Below are positions 44,313 to 53,218 of a stretch of 64,000 nt of DNA, piece by piece (positions within the stretch are counted from its first letter, which is position 1; every line of letters begins with the position of its first letter). This DNA is from Deltaproteobacteria bacterium. GTDB lineage: Bacteria > Desulfobacterota > Desulfovibrionia > Desulfovibrionales > Desulfovibrionaceae. The notes under the pieces were generated by a model. That model saw only the letters and a program-made list of their open reading frames with translations. It had not been told where the DNA came from and made no database searches. The stretch is taken from NCBI GenBank assembly GCA_031285295.1, contig JAITWK010000022.1, positions 124,001 to 188,000 of the forward strand, written 5' to 3'. Both the position numbers and the translations under genes were made by a program.

Positions 44313-45637
44313 TCAGTCCAGCAGCGGCAATAAAATACCGCCCAAAAGCAGAATCAGCGCCCCGCCAAGGCGAGAAGCCACAGAAGCAAAGGGCATCAGC
44401 CCCATGCGCTTGCAGGCGGAGAGCGTTATGACATCGCTGACTCCACCCATATTGGTCAAACACAGTCCGCTGGTGATGGCCGCTTCAATGGGGTAAAAGC
44501 CCATGAACCAGCCCACCAGCCCGGAGCCGATAATCGCGCCCAACAGGGAGGCAACAACCAGCAATATATAAACCGGAGTAAGAGCATCCACAACCGGTTG
44601 TAAGCTGATCAGGCCGATCCCCAGTCCGGCCAGTAATACAGTGGTAAGGTTTTTGGCGAAAAACTGAAACCATAGTCCGCAGGACTTTTCGAGGTAGATC
44701 GGTACAAGGCCGATGCCCTTGAGCAGAACCATGAGTAGAACCATCCAGGCATAGGCGTGGATGCCGGGTACAAAATTCTGCGCCAGTTTCCCCAAAACAA
44801 AAAAGACGCCTACAGTCGCTATACCGGCGGAAAAAACCGCCAAATCAGCAACAGGCCCAGGCTGGCTGGCGTTTTTCTGCCCAGCTGCGCTACTGGCAAG
44901 GCGAAGCATGGTGCCGTTCCCGGTCATTTGAGGAAACACCCTGCCAAGCCTGTCCAAAATCCAGGCGCAATAATGGTGGCAACATTGCCGATGGCAATGA
45001 CAGGAGTTATGACCGCCAGCAGTTTATCCATGTCCCACTGCATTATTTCAGCAAACATCCGTGATATAGGCATAGAATCAACGGGCACCCCGCTACCCAT
45101 GACAGGCAGCGCAAAGAACACCACGGCCGGGGTAAAGCCGAACCCCATAAAGTACCCCAGCAGCATAACAAACAGCAGCGCCGTTATTATACCACCTATA
45201 ATACAAGGGATATATAAAATTGCTGATTTAACAAGCACACGGCGTTCCATCATAAAAATACAACCGCAACACAAGGAAGCAATAGCGAAGTCGATAAAAC
45301 CGTTAACCATAAATGTTTTTGTCGCAATAGCTGTTTCTTCAGGAACAAAACCACACATTACCAGTGCAGCACCGCCAAAAAGCACAACAATCGGCCCACC
45401 GCCAAGATATTTTTTGATAATGGGAGTACGATCTCCGATACAAAGCAGCGCTTCACCAAGCACCATCAACAAAGGTAACTGCCCGGCCAAGCCGGATGGA
45501 AGAAACTTGCAATGCATGGCAAACACAACAATGACGAGCAGAGCCAAAAATATCGGCCAATCCATACCAAGCAATTTGAGCTTGCTGGTTGCCTGCCCGC
45601 CATGGTTGCCGGTAGCGCCTGTTACTTGTGCCATCAC
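44313..45637 (-). pseudogene. 2-hydroxycarboxylate transporter (CitS/MaeN family), frameshifted
   Basis: Two overlapping minus-strand frames (44924-45637 and 44313-44957) make one 2HCT-family sodium symporter of about 440 residues. The first holds the first re-entrant loop region (FFALPVMGSGVPVDSMPIS). The second holds MTGNGTML and the second loop CLTNMGGVSDVITLSACKRM, then LMPFASVASRLGGALI. The switch of frame lies at about 44955-44975: the first frame runs on to a TGA at 44924-44926, while homology continues in the other frame from AWILDRLG. This is either a true inactivating frameshift or a sequencing error. It overlaps ubiD by 4 bases. Confidence 0.85.
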
Positions 45638-47079
45638 GATTTGTCGATACGCAGGCGAGCGCGTTTGGGGATATCAAAATCCGGTAAGCCGCATTCTTTC
45701 CACACCGCGAGGGCCTTTTCCATTAGTATTTTTGGCGGCAACGAAGAAGTGCCGGCGTCAAATTTACTTGTAGCATCAAGCACTATTTTGGACCCCTGAC
45801 TGACCGTACCGTTGGCATCGCGAACAGAGGGGTCCATCCCCAGTGTCATAAAGACATCGCCAATGATCACGGTATCGCGTTGCGGACTGAATCGCGCATT
45901 CAAAGCCCAGTCCACATGAAACGAATCTCTGATATCAACATCAACGTCAACAACGGTAACGCGCTTTACAGGCGTAGCGTCGGCCACGATGCGGCCCACC
46001 TGTTTGCCGTGTCCGGGGAACAGTGGCGTCATCGCAATAATGGCATGGGCAAGTGCTCCGCCGAAATTCTGATCAATAAAAACATCCTGCACTGACATCT
46101 CGCCAAGCTGATCGCGCAGGGTATGCAAAATCACTCCGGCGTTCATTATACTTTGAATTGTCGTGCTTTCAGACGGCGGCATCTGGCTGCTGTAGCCATG
46201 ACAAATGGGATTGGTCCGGTGCGTGATCGCGGTTATATGCCCCACCTGCCGTTTTTCCACCGGCCCCATGTAGCCCGCAAACTCGCCGAACGGCCCTTCG
46301 TCAGCCCATTCTCCTGCCGTGATTTCCCCTTCAATGATAATCTCGGAATTGGCCGGAACCGCAAGGTCTATCGTCTTGCAGGGCACAAGATCGATGGCCT
46401 CACCTTTCAGACTGCCCGCCAGTTCAATCTCGTCCTGGCCATAGGGCAAGTTCGCTACCGTTGCAAGGTGGATCACCGGTTCTGTTGCGATAACCCAGGC
46501 AATTGGCGCTTTTTTGCCTTTGTCAAACCAGGTCTGGACATTGCGTGTCCCCTGGCGGCCCGGTGAAAGGTTGACTACCACAGAGTTAGCGTCCTGAACC
46601 ATGGTGCGGTACACAGCCACGTTCTGTACGCCACTATCGTGATCTCGGGTCACTACTATAGCCGTGAGATAAGGCCCTTTATCTTTGCCGGGGGTCCAGG
46701 TGGGGGTGGGCAGAAGACCCAGATCCGCATCCTTTCCGGTCAGAACAACTTCCTGACAGACTGCGTTTTTAACAATACGCGGTTTGATTCTGCCACGCAG
46801 TCCAGCGACCAGGGTCTTGTTGATATCGTCCACCTCGCACTCAAGAGCAACCGCCACGTTTTCAACTGCCGCCCCAAACACCCCGGTAACAACCGGCATT
46901 GTGGAGCCTTTGACGTTCTCAAAATACAATCCGAAGCGCTTTTCCATCGGCAAGGCCTGATACATCCATTTGGCAAGGCAGGCAACTTCCCATGTGTGAT
47001 CAACCGCACGTGTGACCCGCCGCATAAGTCCCTTATTTTCAAGGGCGGCCAGATATTCCCTAATGTCACGAAAAGCCAT
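45634..47079 (-). CDS. UbiD-family prenyl-FMN-dependent (de)carboxylase
   Basis: A 481-residue protein with UbiD family blocks: MAFRDIREYLAALENKG at the start, NLSPGRQGTRN (the catalytic-Arg region), and EWADEGPFGEFAGYMGP (two catalytic Glu). HDSGVQNVAVYRTMVQD is also conserved. It should use prenylated FMN to remove or add CO2 on an unsaturated or aromatic acid; the substrate is unknown. ubiX lies divergently 239 bases away. The next gene downstream encodes a hydroxycarboxylate carrier, hinting that the substrate is imported. Confidence 0.92.
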   Translation of the reverse strand: MAFRDIREYLAALENKGLMRRVTRAVDHTWEVACLAKWMYQALPMEKRFGLYFENVKGSTMPVVTGVFGAAVENVAVALECEVDDINKTLVAGLRGRIKPRIVKNAVCQEVVLTGKDADLGLLPTPTWTPGKDKGPYLTAIVVTRDHDSGVQNVAVYRTMVQDANSVVVNLSPGRQGTRNVQTWFDKGKKAPIAWVIATEPVIHLATVANLPYGQDEIELAGSLKGEAIDLVPCKTIDLAVPANSEIIIEGEITAGEWADEGPFGEFAGYMGPVEKRQVGHITAITHRTNPICHGYSSQMPPSESTTIQSIMNAGVILHTLRDQLGEMSVQDVFIDQNFGGALAHAIIAMTPLFPGHGKQVGRIVADATPVKRVTVVDVDVDIRDSFHVDWALNARFSPQRDTVIIGDVFMTLGMDPSVRDANGTVSQGSKIVLDATSKFDAGTSSLPPKILMEKALAVWKECGLPDFDIPKRARLRIDKS

Positions 47080-47318
47080 AGCACTCTCTCCTGATGAAAT
47101 ATTACTGTTTAGTGCCGGACAATTGTTTTATGCCAAATGCGGCAACAAGCATGTATATGCCGTCCACTATGTACAAACCCCTTTGATCAGCTCCTTTTTG
47201 TTACATCGAATACTACAATTTACAAGTGCTAATTAATGCCAGGCAAATCAATTATCTGAGGGGGTTGTGCTGTCGCGGTCAGGTGTAGTAGAATGCGCTC
47301 CTTACAGGAGGCCACTAT

Positions 47319-47909
47319 ATGTCCCGTATGATTGTTGGAATGACCGGCGCTACAGGTGCCGTTTTCGGTATACGCCTGCTCACAGCCCTGAAGGAATGTG
47401 GTATTGAAAGTCATCTTGTTCTCAGCGCGTGGGCCGAGCGCACAATTGAACACGAAACAGACTGGAGCGTAGATGCCGTCCGGAATCTGGCAACAGTCTG
47501 CCACAACGCCACTGACATGGGGGCCACCATATCCTCCGGCTCGTTCCGGACAGACGGAATGATCATAGCGCCTTGTTCCATGCGCACGTTGGCCGCCATA
47601 GCAAATGGCAATGGCGATCACTTAATCCACCGGGCTGCGGATGTTGTTTTAAAGGAACGCAAACGCCTTGTGCTGTTGGTACGAGAAATGCCGTTTTCCG
47701 ACATTCATCTCGAAAACATGCTCAAACTCTCGCGCATGGGCGTCACCATCCTGCCGCCATTGCCTGCCTTCTATAACCATCCTGAATCTGTGGATGACAT
47801 TGTAAATCACATCGTCGCCCGAGCCCTTGATCAGTTAGGCATCAACTCCGGACTGACCGCACGCTGGGAAGGACAGATGGTCAACAACACGACAAGTACG
47901 TCTGTATGA
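47319..47909 (+). CDS. ubiX: UbiX-family flavin prenyltransferase
   Basis: Makes prenylated FMN, the cofactor of UbiD enzymes. A 196-residue flavoprotein with the N-terminal MTGATGAVFGIRLL, IIAPCSMRTLAAIANGNGDHLIHRAADVVLKERKRLVLL, and LREMPFS-type blocks (here VREMPFSDIHLENMLKL). All features of an active UbiX are present. CAGGAGG lies 7 bases before the ATG. It is divergent from ubiD, so both could be controlled from the 47080-47318 gap. Confidence 0.94.
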   Translation: MSRMIVGMTGATGAVFGIRLLTALKECGIESHLVLSAWAERTIEHETDWSVDAVRNLATVCHNATDMGATISSGSFRTDGMIIAPCSMRTLAAIANGNGDHLIHRAADVVLKERKRLVLLVREMPFSDIHLENMLKLSRMGVTILPPLPAFYNHPESVDDIVNHIVARALDQLGINSGLTARWEGQMVNNTTSTSV

Positions 47910-48031
47910 TGAAAGATGGTTGAGCCATAAAAAATATGACGTGTGGACAGCAAGGCTGCGCTCCACCTCTTGATTTTGCAGGGAATCGTACTTAAGTAGA
48001 AAATACTAAGCAAAACAACAGGAAATTTTAT

Positions 48032-48871
48032 ATGACCAGCCAAATAAAAACCTTACTTCTGCTCGCTCTTTTAAGCGGCATTGTCATCATCATCGGCGGG
48101 GCTCTCGGCGGTCAGCAGGGATTGGTAATCGCCTTTGCCATTGCTCTGGTCATGAACGTCGGCAGCTATTGGTTCTCGGATACAATCGTGCTGCGCATGT
48201 ATAAGGCCAGGGAGCTTGCGCCGGACGACGCCCCCCTGCTGCATCGTATTGTTGGGGAATTGGCTGAAAATGCGGGCATACCCAAGCCGCGCGTCTTTGT
48301 AGTGCAGGATGAATCGCCCAATGCTTTCGCCACCGGGCGCAACCCCGAGCATGGCGTGGTGGCCGTAACCTCCGGCATCATGCGCCTACTTACGCCGGAG
48401 GAATTGCGCGGTGTGCTGGCGCACGAAATAGCGCATATCGCCCACCGCGATATTCTGGTGCAGAGTGTGGCGGCGGTGCTGGCTTCTGTCATCACCTTCC
48501 TGGCTCACATGGCGCAGTTTGCCGCCATTTTCGGCGGACGCGACAATCGTGAGGGCGGAAACCCGGTAGCGTTGATCTTCATGGCTATTCTGGCCCCGAT
48601 TGCGGCGGCGCTGATCCAGTTCGCCATCTCGCGCTCACGCGAATATCTGGCCGACCAGGGCGGTGCGCAATATTCCGGACATCCGGGAGATTTGGCCTCG
48701 GCCCTTGGCAAGCTGCAAAACTACAGCAAGCAGATCCCGATGCGGCATGGATCGGAATCCACGGCCCACATGTTCATCGTCAATCCGTTCAGCGGCAAGA
48801 GCCTGGCCGGTCTGTTCAGTACCCATCCACCGGTTGAGGAAAGAATCAGACGACTTTTAGCCATGCGCTAA
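48032..48871 (+). CDS. htpX: HtpX-family zinc metalloprotease
   Basis: A 279-residue inner-membrane protease of the M48 family that takes part in membrane protein quality control. Two N-terminal helices (about residues 7-50) precede LAHEIAHIAHRDI, the HExxH zinc motif (HEIAH), and two further helices (about 145-200) precede SREYLADQGGA, with the third ligand Glu. It ends VEERIRRL as usual. It is convergent with nadK, with a half-length palindromic copy between them. Confidence 0.94.
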   Translation: MTSQIKTLLLLALLSGIVIIIGGALGGQQGLVIAFAIALVMNVGSYWFSDTIVLRMYKARELAPDDAPLLHRIVGELAENAGIPKPRVFVVQDESPNAFATGRNPEHGVVAVTSGIMRLLTPEELRGVLAHEIAHIAHRDILVQSVAAVLASVITFLAHMAQFAAIFGGRDNREGGNPVALIFMAILAPIAAALIQFAISRSREYLADQGGAQYSGHPGDLASALGKLQNYSKQIPMRHGSESTAHMFIVNPFSGKSLAGLFSTHPPVEERIRRLLAMR

Positions 48872-48882
48872 TCGCCACATAT

Positions 48883-48944
48883 TCGATAATAAAAAAGCTT
48901 GTTGGCGCAGACAGAGACAAAAAGGCGCTAGTGACGGCGCTATC
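48883..48944 (-). repeat. Dispersed palindromic element, half copy I
   Basis: Read on the minus strand it starts at the nadK stop codon and follows the left half of copy A (GCCGTCACTAGCGCCTTTT, CTGCGCCA, TTTTTTATT). It then ends abruptly where the conserved core would begin. Confidence 0.75.
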
Positions 48945-49809
48945 CGTTATTGCCTGGGGAATCGCGCACTATCCCGCCGTTGCGCAATTTATCAAGATAA
49001 CCGGCCAGCCCGAACTGGGCCAGACGCATCGCGCCGGGAACCCCGCGCAGGCGTACTACGTCCTGGTCAAAAAGCTTGATGTAGTGCTGGCCGTCCAGCG
49101 TAAGGAAGGTTTTGGCAGAAATTTCGCGCACCGTCAGGCTACAATCGGTTTCGCCGCCAAGCACCAGCGGCTGAAGGCGGCTCATAAATGGGCAGACAGC
49201 CGTAACGCTGTAGGCGTTAAGCGCCGGATAAAGCAGCGGGCCTCCGGCGGAACTGGCGTAAGCCGTGGAGCCTGTGGGGGTGGAGAAGATGATTCCGTCA
49301 GCACGCAGATAAAGAAACGGGCGTCCGCCCACGGAGATATCCATACCCACCAGCCGGGCAATACCGCTACGCGCTATCACTGCCTCATTGGTCGCCATTT
49401 CGGAAAGTATCACGTTTCCGTCGCGCACAAGTTCGCAACGCAGCATCAGGCGTTCTTCCGAAACAAAACCATGCGTAATGGCCCGCTCAAGCGCGGTGGC
49501 CCAGGTATCACGTGAAAGCTCAAGCAAAAAACCCACCCGGCCCAGATTGACGCCGGCAATGGGGATATTTTTACCGGCCAGCAACTTGATTGCATTAATC
49601 ATGGTGCCATCGCCGCCAAGCACCAGCACCAAATCCGCCTGACCGAGCCAGCCGGATTGCTCTTCACGGGAAAAAGCCTGATCCCGATCCAGCAGAAAAA
49701 CCGAAACCCCGCGCCTGGACAGCCAGGCAGACATTTCATCGGCCAGGGCAACGGCTTCGTCGTTATGTTTTTTGGCCACCAGGCCGATGGTTTTAATTGC
49801 CTGCATCAT
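48940..49809 (-). CDS. nadK: NAD kinase
   Basis: Phosphorylates NAD to NADP. The 289-residue protein has VLVLGGDGTMINA (the GGDGT motif), NLGRVGFL, MATNEAVI, and TPTGSTAYASSAGGPL, all typical. No ribosome-binding site could be judged beyond a GACATG context. The stop codon lies inside half copy I of the palindromic element, and full copy F lies 27 bases upstream of its start. Confidence 0.94.
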   Translation of the reverse strand: MMQAIKTIGLVAKKHNDEAVALADEMSAWLSRRGVSVFLLDRDQAFSREEQSGWLGQADLVLVLGGDGTMINAIKLLAGKNIPIAGVNLGRVGFLLELSRDTWATALERAITHGFVSEERLMLRCELVRDGNVILSEMATNEAVIARSGIARLVGMDISVGGRPFLYLRADGIIFSTPTGSTAYASSAGGPLLYPALNAYSVTAVCPFMSRLQPLVLGGETDCSLTVREISAKTFLTLDGQHYIKLFDQDVVRLRGVPGAMRLAQFGLAGYLDKLRNGGIVRDSPGNNG

Positions 49810-49836
49810 GTCCTTACCGCCAAAGCGGCTATTTTT

Positions 49837-49963
49837 GGTAGTGCCTCATTTTGCCGTGATGCTGCGTCAGATATCGTTTTTGCCTCCTGTCGAGTACGAG
49901 AAGAGTACACTCCCGTCGGCAAAAACTCATCTTCCTTGCCTGACGACAAAAGCAGGCACTACC
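49837..49963 (+). repeat. Dispersed palindromic element, full copy F
   Basis: Terminal arms GGTAGTGCCT (49837-49846) and AGGCACTACC (49954-49963) are perfectly complementary. The inner stem GTTTTTGCC pairs with GGCAAAAAC. The core, GCTGCGTCAG and CATCTTCCTTG are conserved. It lies 11 bases beyond the stop of the gene at 49975-50634. Its stems match copy G and differ from copies A, C, D and H. Confidence 0.88.
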
Positions 49964-49974
49964 TATTTTCCATC

Positions 49975-50634
49975 CTATTTTTTGACCATGCGGCGGGAAA
50001 GCCTACGCTCGCCTACAAAGGAAGCAGCAGCCGGATCAAGGGTAAATCCCGCGTCCGGTTCTTCGGCCAGACCGGCCAGAACATCCGGCAGGCTTTCATC
50101 CTCAAACGCACGGGAATAATCAATGGTAACAGCTTCCGTTGCGGCGGCGGCCGGCAAATCCTCAACCACATCTGTAACAACTTCGTCCGCAACGGTATCG
50201 GCTGCGGGCTCAGCAACTACTGCCGGTTCGTTCATTACCGCGCCTTCGGCAGAGGCTTCTTCTTCAACAACAACTTCCGGAGCAAAAACAGAGGTTAAGC
50301 CTTCCGTCACCGTATCTTCCGCTTCAACAACAACTTCCGGCGCGGAAACAACAGTTAAATCTTCTGCCACGTCTTCAATCACATCTGTGGCAGACTCGCT
50401 ATCATCCACACCCAGAACGAGCGTGTCTTCGGAAATCATGTTATATACCGTGTAGTTAAGTTCGCGAAATTTGCGATCAAGCTCGCTCAGACTTGACTCA
50501 AGCTGTCTGTGCGCTTCCTCCTGGCTGCGCCTGCCGGATTCGATACTGCGCATCACAAAAATGAACATGATCAGCAACCCGGCAAAAAACAGCAAAATGA
50601 CCAGCATGAGATTGGAAAAAGGATCTGCGAACAT
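49975..50634 (-). CDS. Membrane-anchored coiled-coil protein of unknown function
   Basis: A 219-residue protein when started at 50634 (MFADPFSNLMLV), where GGAG lies 5 bases upstream. One N-terminal transmembrane helix (residues 8-28) is followed by a short coiled coil (RRSQEEAHRQLESSLSELDRKFRELN). After that comes a long acidic Ala/Val/Glu-rich low-complexity tail in which APEVVVE is repeated through a duplicated DNA block (about 50263-50350). No family is recognised. It may be a cytoplasmic scaffold tethered to the membrane. Confidence 0.65.
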   Translation of the reverse strand: MFADPFSNLMLVILLFFAGLLIMFIFVMRSIESGRRSQEEAHRQLESSLSELDRKFRELNYTVYNMISEDTLVLGVDDSESATDVIEDVAEDLTVVSAPEVVVEAEDTVTEGLTSVFAPEVVVEEEASAEGAVMNEPAVVAEPAADTVADEVVTDVVEDLPAAAATEAVTIDYSRAFEDESLPDVLAGLAEEPDAGFTLDPAAASFVGERRLSRRMVKK

Positions 50635-50791
50635 AATAACTCCAGCAAGCATCTGCCTGTTTGCAATTATTCCAATAACATAATAAGAAATACTTCCTTG
50701 TGCTTCAGGGAAGCGCTTTATCAGCGGTTTATTAGCACAAAAAACCAACCCGAACAATGCGATTTATCAGAACCATTTCTCAGGAATAAAT

Positions 50792-52105
50792 ATGGCTTCA
50801 TCATCCACACGCCCGGTATTGCTGGTAGCTGACGACCAGGGCAATATTTTTGAAAAACCCGATCTTTTCATGCTGTGCAGGCGCGGTCGGGAACTGGTTT
50901 TGCCAAGGCCGGACGAGCTGATGCCGCTACCACCGGAAAGTGAACTATTCTTCCTGCCCGGAAGACGGGCCATTGGCCTGGACCCGGAAAGCGGCGTCCC
51001 GCTGGAGCAGGAAGAGCTGGCCGTAGCCGCCTTTGCCGCTCCGGCGCATACTCTAAGCGCCCACCCGGCCTACAAAAGCGAGCCCGATGCGCCCATGCTG
51101 CCCTTGTTTGCATACGGAGCAGTGGGTTTTGCCAATGGGCGCATGTATGTGTGCGCCCGCAAAGTGGATGAGGACAAACGTCAGGTTTTTACCGACCTCT
51201 CGCAGAAAAAACTGCGCAAGGCCGCGCTGGATCTGGCCGCCATGTACCCGGAAAACAACCTGATCCGGCATTTGACGCACAAATGCGCCCTCACCTACGC
51301 CTGCCCGGCGGCAAAAAATTTCTGCCTGGGCCGCTACGAAGCCCCGCTTCCCACCTCCCGCGCCTGCAACGCCCGTTGCGTTGGCTGCATTTCGCATCAG
51401 GACAAAACTTCGCCCATCTGCTCCACTCCGCAGTCCCGCCTGGATTTCACGCCCACCGCCACGGAAATAACCGAAGTAATGCGGCACCACGCGGCCATGG
51501 CCGTAAAGCCGATCTATTCCTTCGGGCAAGGTTGCGAAGGTGAGCCGCTTAGCGAATACCCCCTGTTGCTGGAATCCGTTGTCCGCTTCCGGGCCGAAGG
51601 CGGACGCGGCACCATCAACCTGAACACCAACGCCTCAATTCCCTCTGCCGTGGCCGGACTTTCCGAAGCCGGGCTCTCCTCCATGCGGGTAAGCCTGAAC
51701 AGCGCGCGCGATGTGGTTTATAACGCCTATTACAGGCCGATCAACTACAGTCTGGACGATGTGCGCCAAAGTATTGCCGAAGCAAAGCAGCGTGGCGTGT
51801 TTGTCTCGCTGAACCTGCTGTTCTTCCCCGGCTTTACCGATACGGAACTGGAAACCGAAGCGCTGGAAGAACTGATCAGCGAAACGAAACTGGATTTTGT
51901 GCAGTTACGCAACCTGAACATTGATCCGGAATTCTATCTGGAACTGATGGAAGGATTTGAAACCGGGCCGGTACTGGGATTGAAGAACTTTCTCAAACGC
52001 CTGCGCCAAACCTGCCCCTGGCTGCGCTTTGGCTATTTCAACCCCTATGTGGAAGACGGCAAAATTCCTGCGGAAGAAGAAACTCCTATTTTTGTTCAGG
52101 AATAG
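50792..52105 (+). CDS. Radical SAM protein with an N-terminal extension
   Basis: A 437-residue protein. The radical SAM cluster motif is RACNARCVGCIS (CxxxCxxC, about residue 191). The preceding 185 residues form an uncharacterised domain with its own Cys (CALTYACP, FCLGRYEAP). FGQGCEGEPLSEY and the strand NLNTNAS match the TIM-barrel core. The substrate is unknown. AGGAATAA precedes the ATG. A collapsed palindromic copy (J) starts at the stop codon, and a DarP-like gene follows. Confidence 0.85.
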   Translation: MASSSTRPVLLVADDQGNIFEKPDLFMLCRRGRELVLPRPDELMPLPPESELFFLPGRRAIGLDPESGVPLEQEELAVAAFAAPAHTLSAHPAYKSEPDAPMLPLFAYGAVGFANGRMYVCARKVDEDKRQVFTDLSQKKLRKAALDLAAMYPENNLIRHLTHKCALTYACPAAKNFCLGRYEAPLPTSRACNARCVGCISHQDKTSPICSTPQSRLDFTPTATEITEVMRHHAAMAVKPIYSFGQGCEGEPLSEYPLLLESVVRFRAEGGRGTINLNTNASIPSAVAGLSEAGLSSMRVSLNSARDVVYNAYYRPINYSLDDVRQSIAEAKQRGVFVSLNLLFFPGFTDTELETEALEELISETKLDFVQLRNLNIDPEFYLELMEGFETGPVLGLKNFLKRLRQTCPWLRFGYFNPYVEDGKIPAEEETPIFVQE

Positions 52106-52147
52106 TGATGTAGCGAGTGCCTTTTTGTTCTCGTTACGCCACTATTA
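52101..52147 (+). repeat. Dispersed palindromic element, collapsed copy J
   Basis: Overlaps the stop codon of the radical SAM gene. Arms 52101-52117 (AATAGTGATGTAGCGAG) and 52131-52147 pair at about 13 of 17 positions around GCCTTTTTGTTC. The core is missing, as in copy B. Confidence 0.6.
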
Positions 52148-52178
52148 AAATTTTAGAGTTATAGAAAGAGACAAAATC

Positions 52179-52490
52179 ATGTCCGAAGAACAACAGACAG
52201 AAATACTTTACGGTCAGGGCGAACTCGGCAAAAGCCGCTCACAGAAGAAACGCGAAAGCAGCGCCTTGCAAAACCTGGGCGAAGAGCTGGCCGCGCTTTC
52301 CCAATCCCAGGTTGCCAATTTCGAGCTGGATGAAGATCTGCGTGCGGCCATAGTGGAGTTGCACAAGCTCAAAAAACACGAGGCCACACGCCGTCAAATG
52401 CAGTACATTGGCCGCCTCATGCGCGAACTGGATGAAGATGAAGTTACGGCCATCAGCCGTCAGTTGGAAGCTTTGCGCAGAAATAGGTAG
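52179..52490 (+). CDS. DarP/YjgA-like (DUF615) ribosome-associated protein, short form
   Basis: A 103-residue protein with the DUF615 signature GKSRSQKKRESSALQNLGEEL at the N-terminus, then LRAAIVELHKLKKHEATRRQMQYIGRLMR, which is the family's central helix. E. coli DarP, about 180 residues, helps 50S maturation. Here only the first part is present, and the C-terminal half is absent. That may be a natural short form. The stop is embedded in palindromic half copy K. Confidence 0.82.
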   Translation: MSEEQQTEILYGQGELGKSRSQKKRESSALQNLGEELAALSQSQVANFELDEDLRAAIVELHKLKKHEATRRQMQYIGRLMRELDEDEVTAISRQLEALRRNR

Positions 52491-52525
52491 CGCCTCATTT
52501 TGCCGTGGTACTTTGTCAGGCACCA
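52486..52525 (+). repeat. Dispersed palindromic element, half copy K
   Basis: Starts over the stop codon of the DarP-like gene. GGTAGCGCCTCATTTTGCCG closely matches the left end of copy F (one mismatch), then diverges after CTTTGTCAG, so only the first third remains. Confidence 0.65.
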
Positions 52526-52539
52526 CATCAAAGTTCCCA

Positions 52540-53217
52540 TTACCTTATCTCTCTAAGCCGCCCGTCCTCCAGCAATACAAACCGGGTACAGATGCGTTCA
52601 AGAAAATCCGGATCGTGCGAGCTTACCAGCGCAGGCAAATTATAGCGCCGCAAGATGCTCAACAGCCGTTCCCGGGCCTGACGATCCAGATCATTGCTCG
52701 GCTCGTCCAGAAAAAGAAACTTTACATCCATAACCAGCACGGCAGCCAGAGCAGCCAACCGCTGTTCCCCGCCGGAAAGCCGGTTGCCATTACAGGCGGC
52801 CAGATGCTCCAGCCCCAATTCGGCCAGCATCCGTCTGGCTGCCTCTTCCGCGTCCTTGGCCGAAAGCCCAAGGTTTAGCGGGCCAAAGGCCACATCCTCC
52901 AGCACGCTGGGACAGAATAATTGATCCTGGGATCGTTGCAGCAGGTAGCCCAGATCCCGCCGGGCCAGAACAAAATCAGCCTCGCTGCGGCAATCGCACC
53001 CGCCAATGCGCACAGTGCCTGAAAGTGGCCGGATCAGTCCGGCCCCAAGGTGCAGCAGCGTGCTTTTCCCGCTTCCGTTATCACCCATCAGGCCGATCAC
53101 CTCGCCGGGCTCAAGGCGCAACGTCACCCCGTCAAGCAGCGTTTTCCCGCCTGGATAGGCAAAGCTTATATCGTTCAGTTCAAACAGCGGCATGGTATTT
53201 TTCAATTGTGCACCCAT
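52540..53217 (-). CDS. nikO: Nickel/cobalt ECF transporter ATPase (CbiO/NikO)
   Basis: A 225-residue ABC ATPase that energises metal uptake. Walker A is GDNGSGKSTLL, the Q-loop is YLLQRSQDQ, the ABC signature is LSGGEQRLAAL, Walker B is FLFLDEPSNDLD, and SSHDPDF is the H-loop. I start at 53217 (MGAQLKNT), one base after the cbiQ stop; an internal Met (MPLFELND) eight residues on is also possible. It is last in the nikL-M-Q-O cluster. Confidence 0.9.
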   Translation of the reverse strand: MGAQLKNTMPLFELNDISFAYPGGKTLLDGVTLRLEPGEVIGLMGDNGSGKSTLLHLGAGLIRPLSGTVRIGGCDCRSEADFVLARRDLGYLLQRSQDQLFCPSVLEDVAFGPLNLGLSAKDAEEAARRMLAELGLEHLAACNGNRLSGGEQRLAALAAVLVMDVKFLFLDEPSNDLDRQARERLLSILRRYNLPALVSSHDPDFLERICTRFVLLEDGRLREIR

Positions 53218-53218
53218 G

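Noticed and set aside
44924-44926. TGA in the carrier gene as a possible selenocysteine codon, given the tRNA-Sec
   Set aside because: Homology continues in another frame and begins before the TGA; reading through gives no carrier-like sequence.
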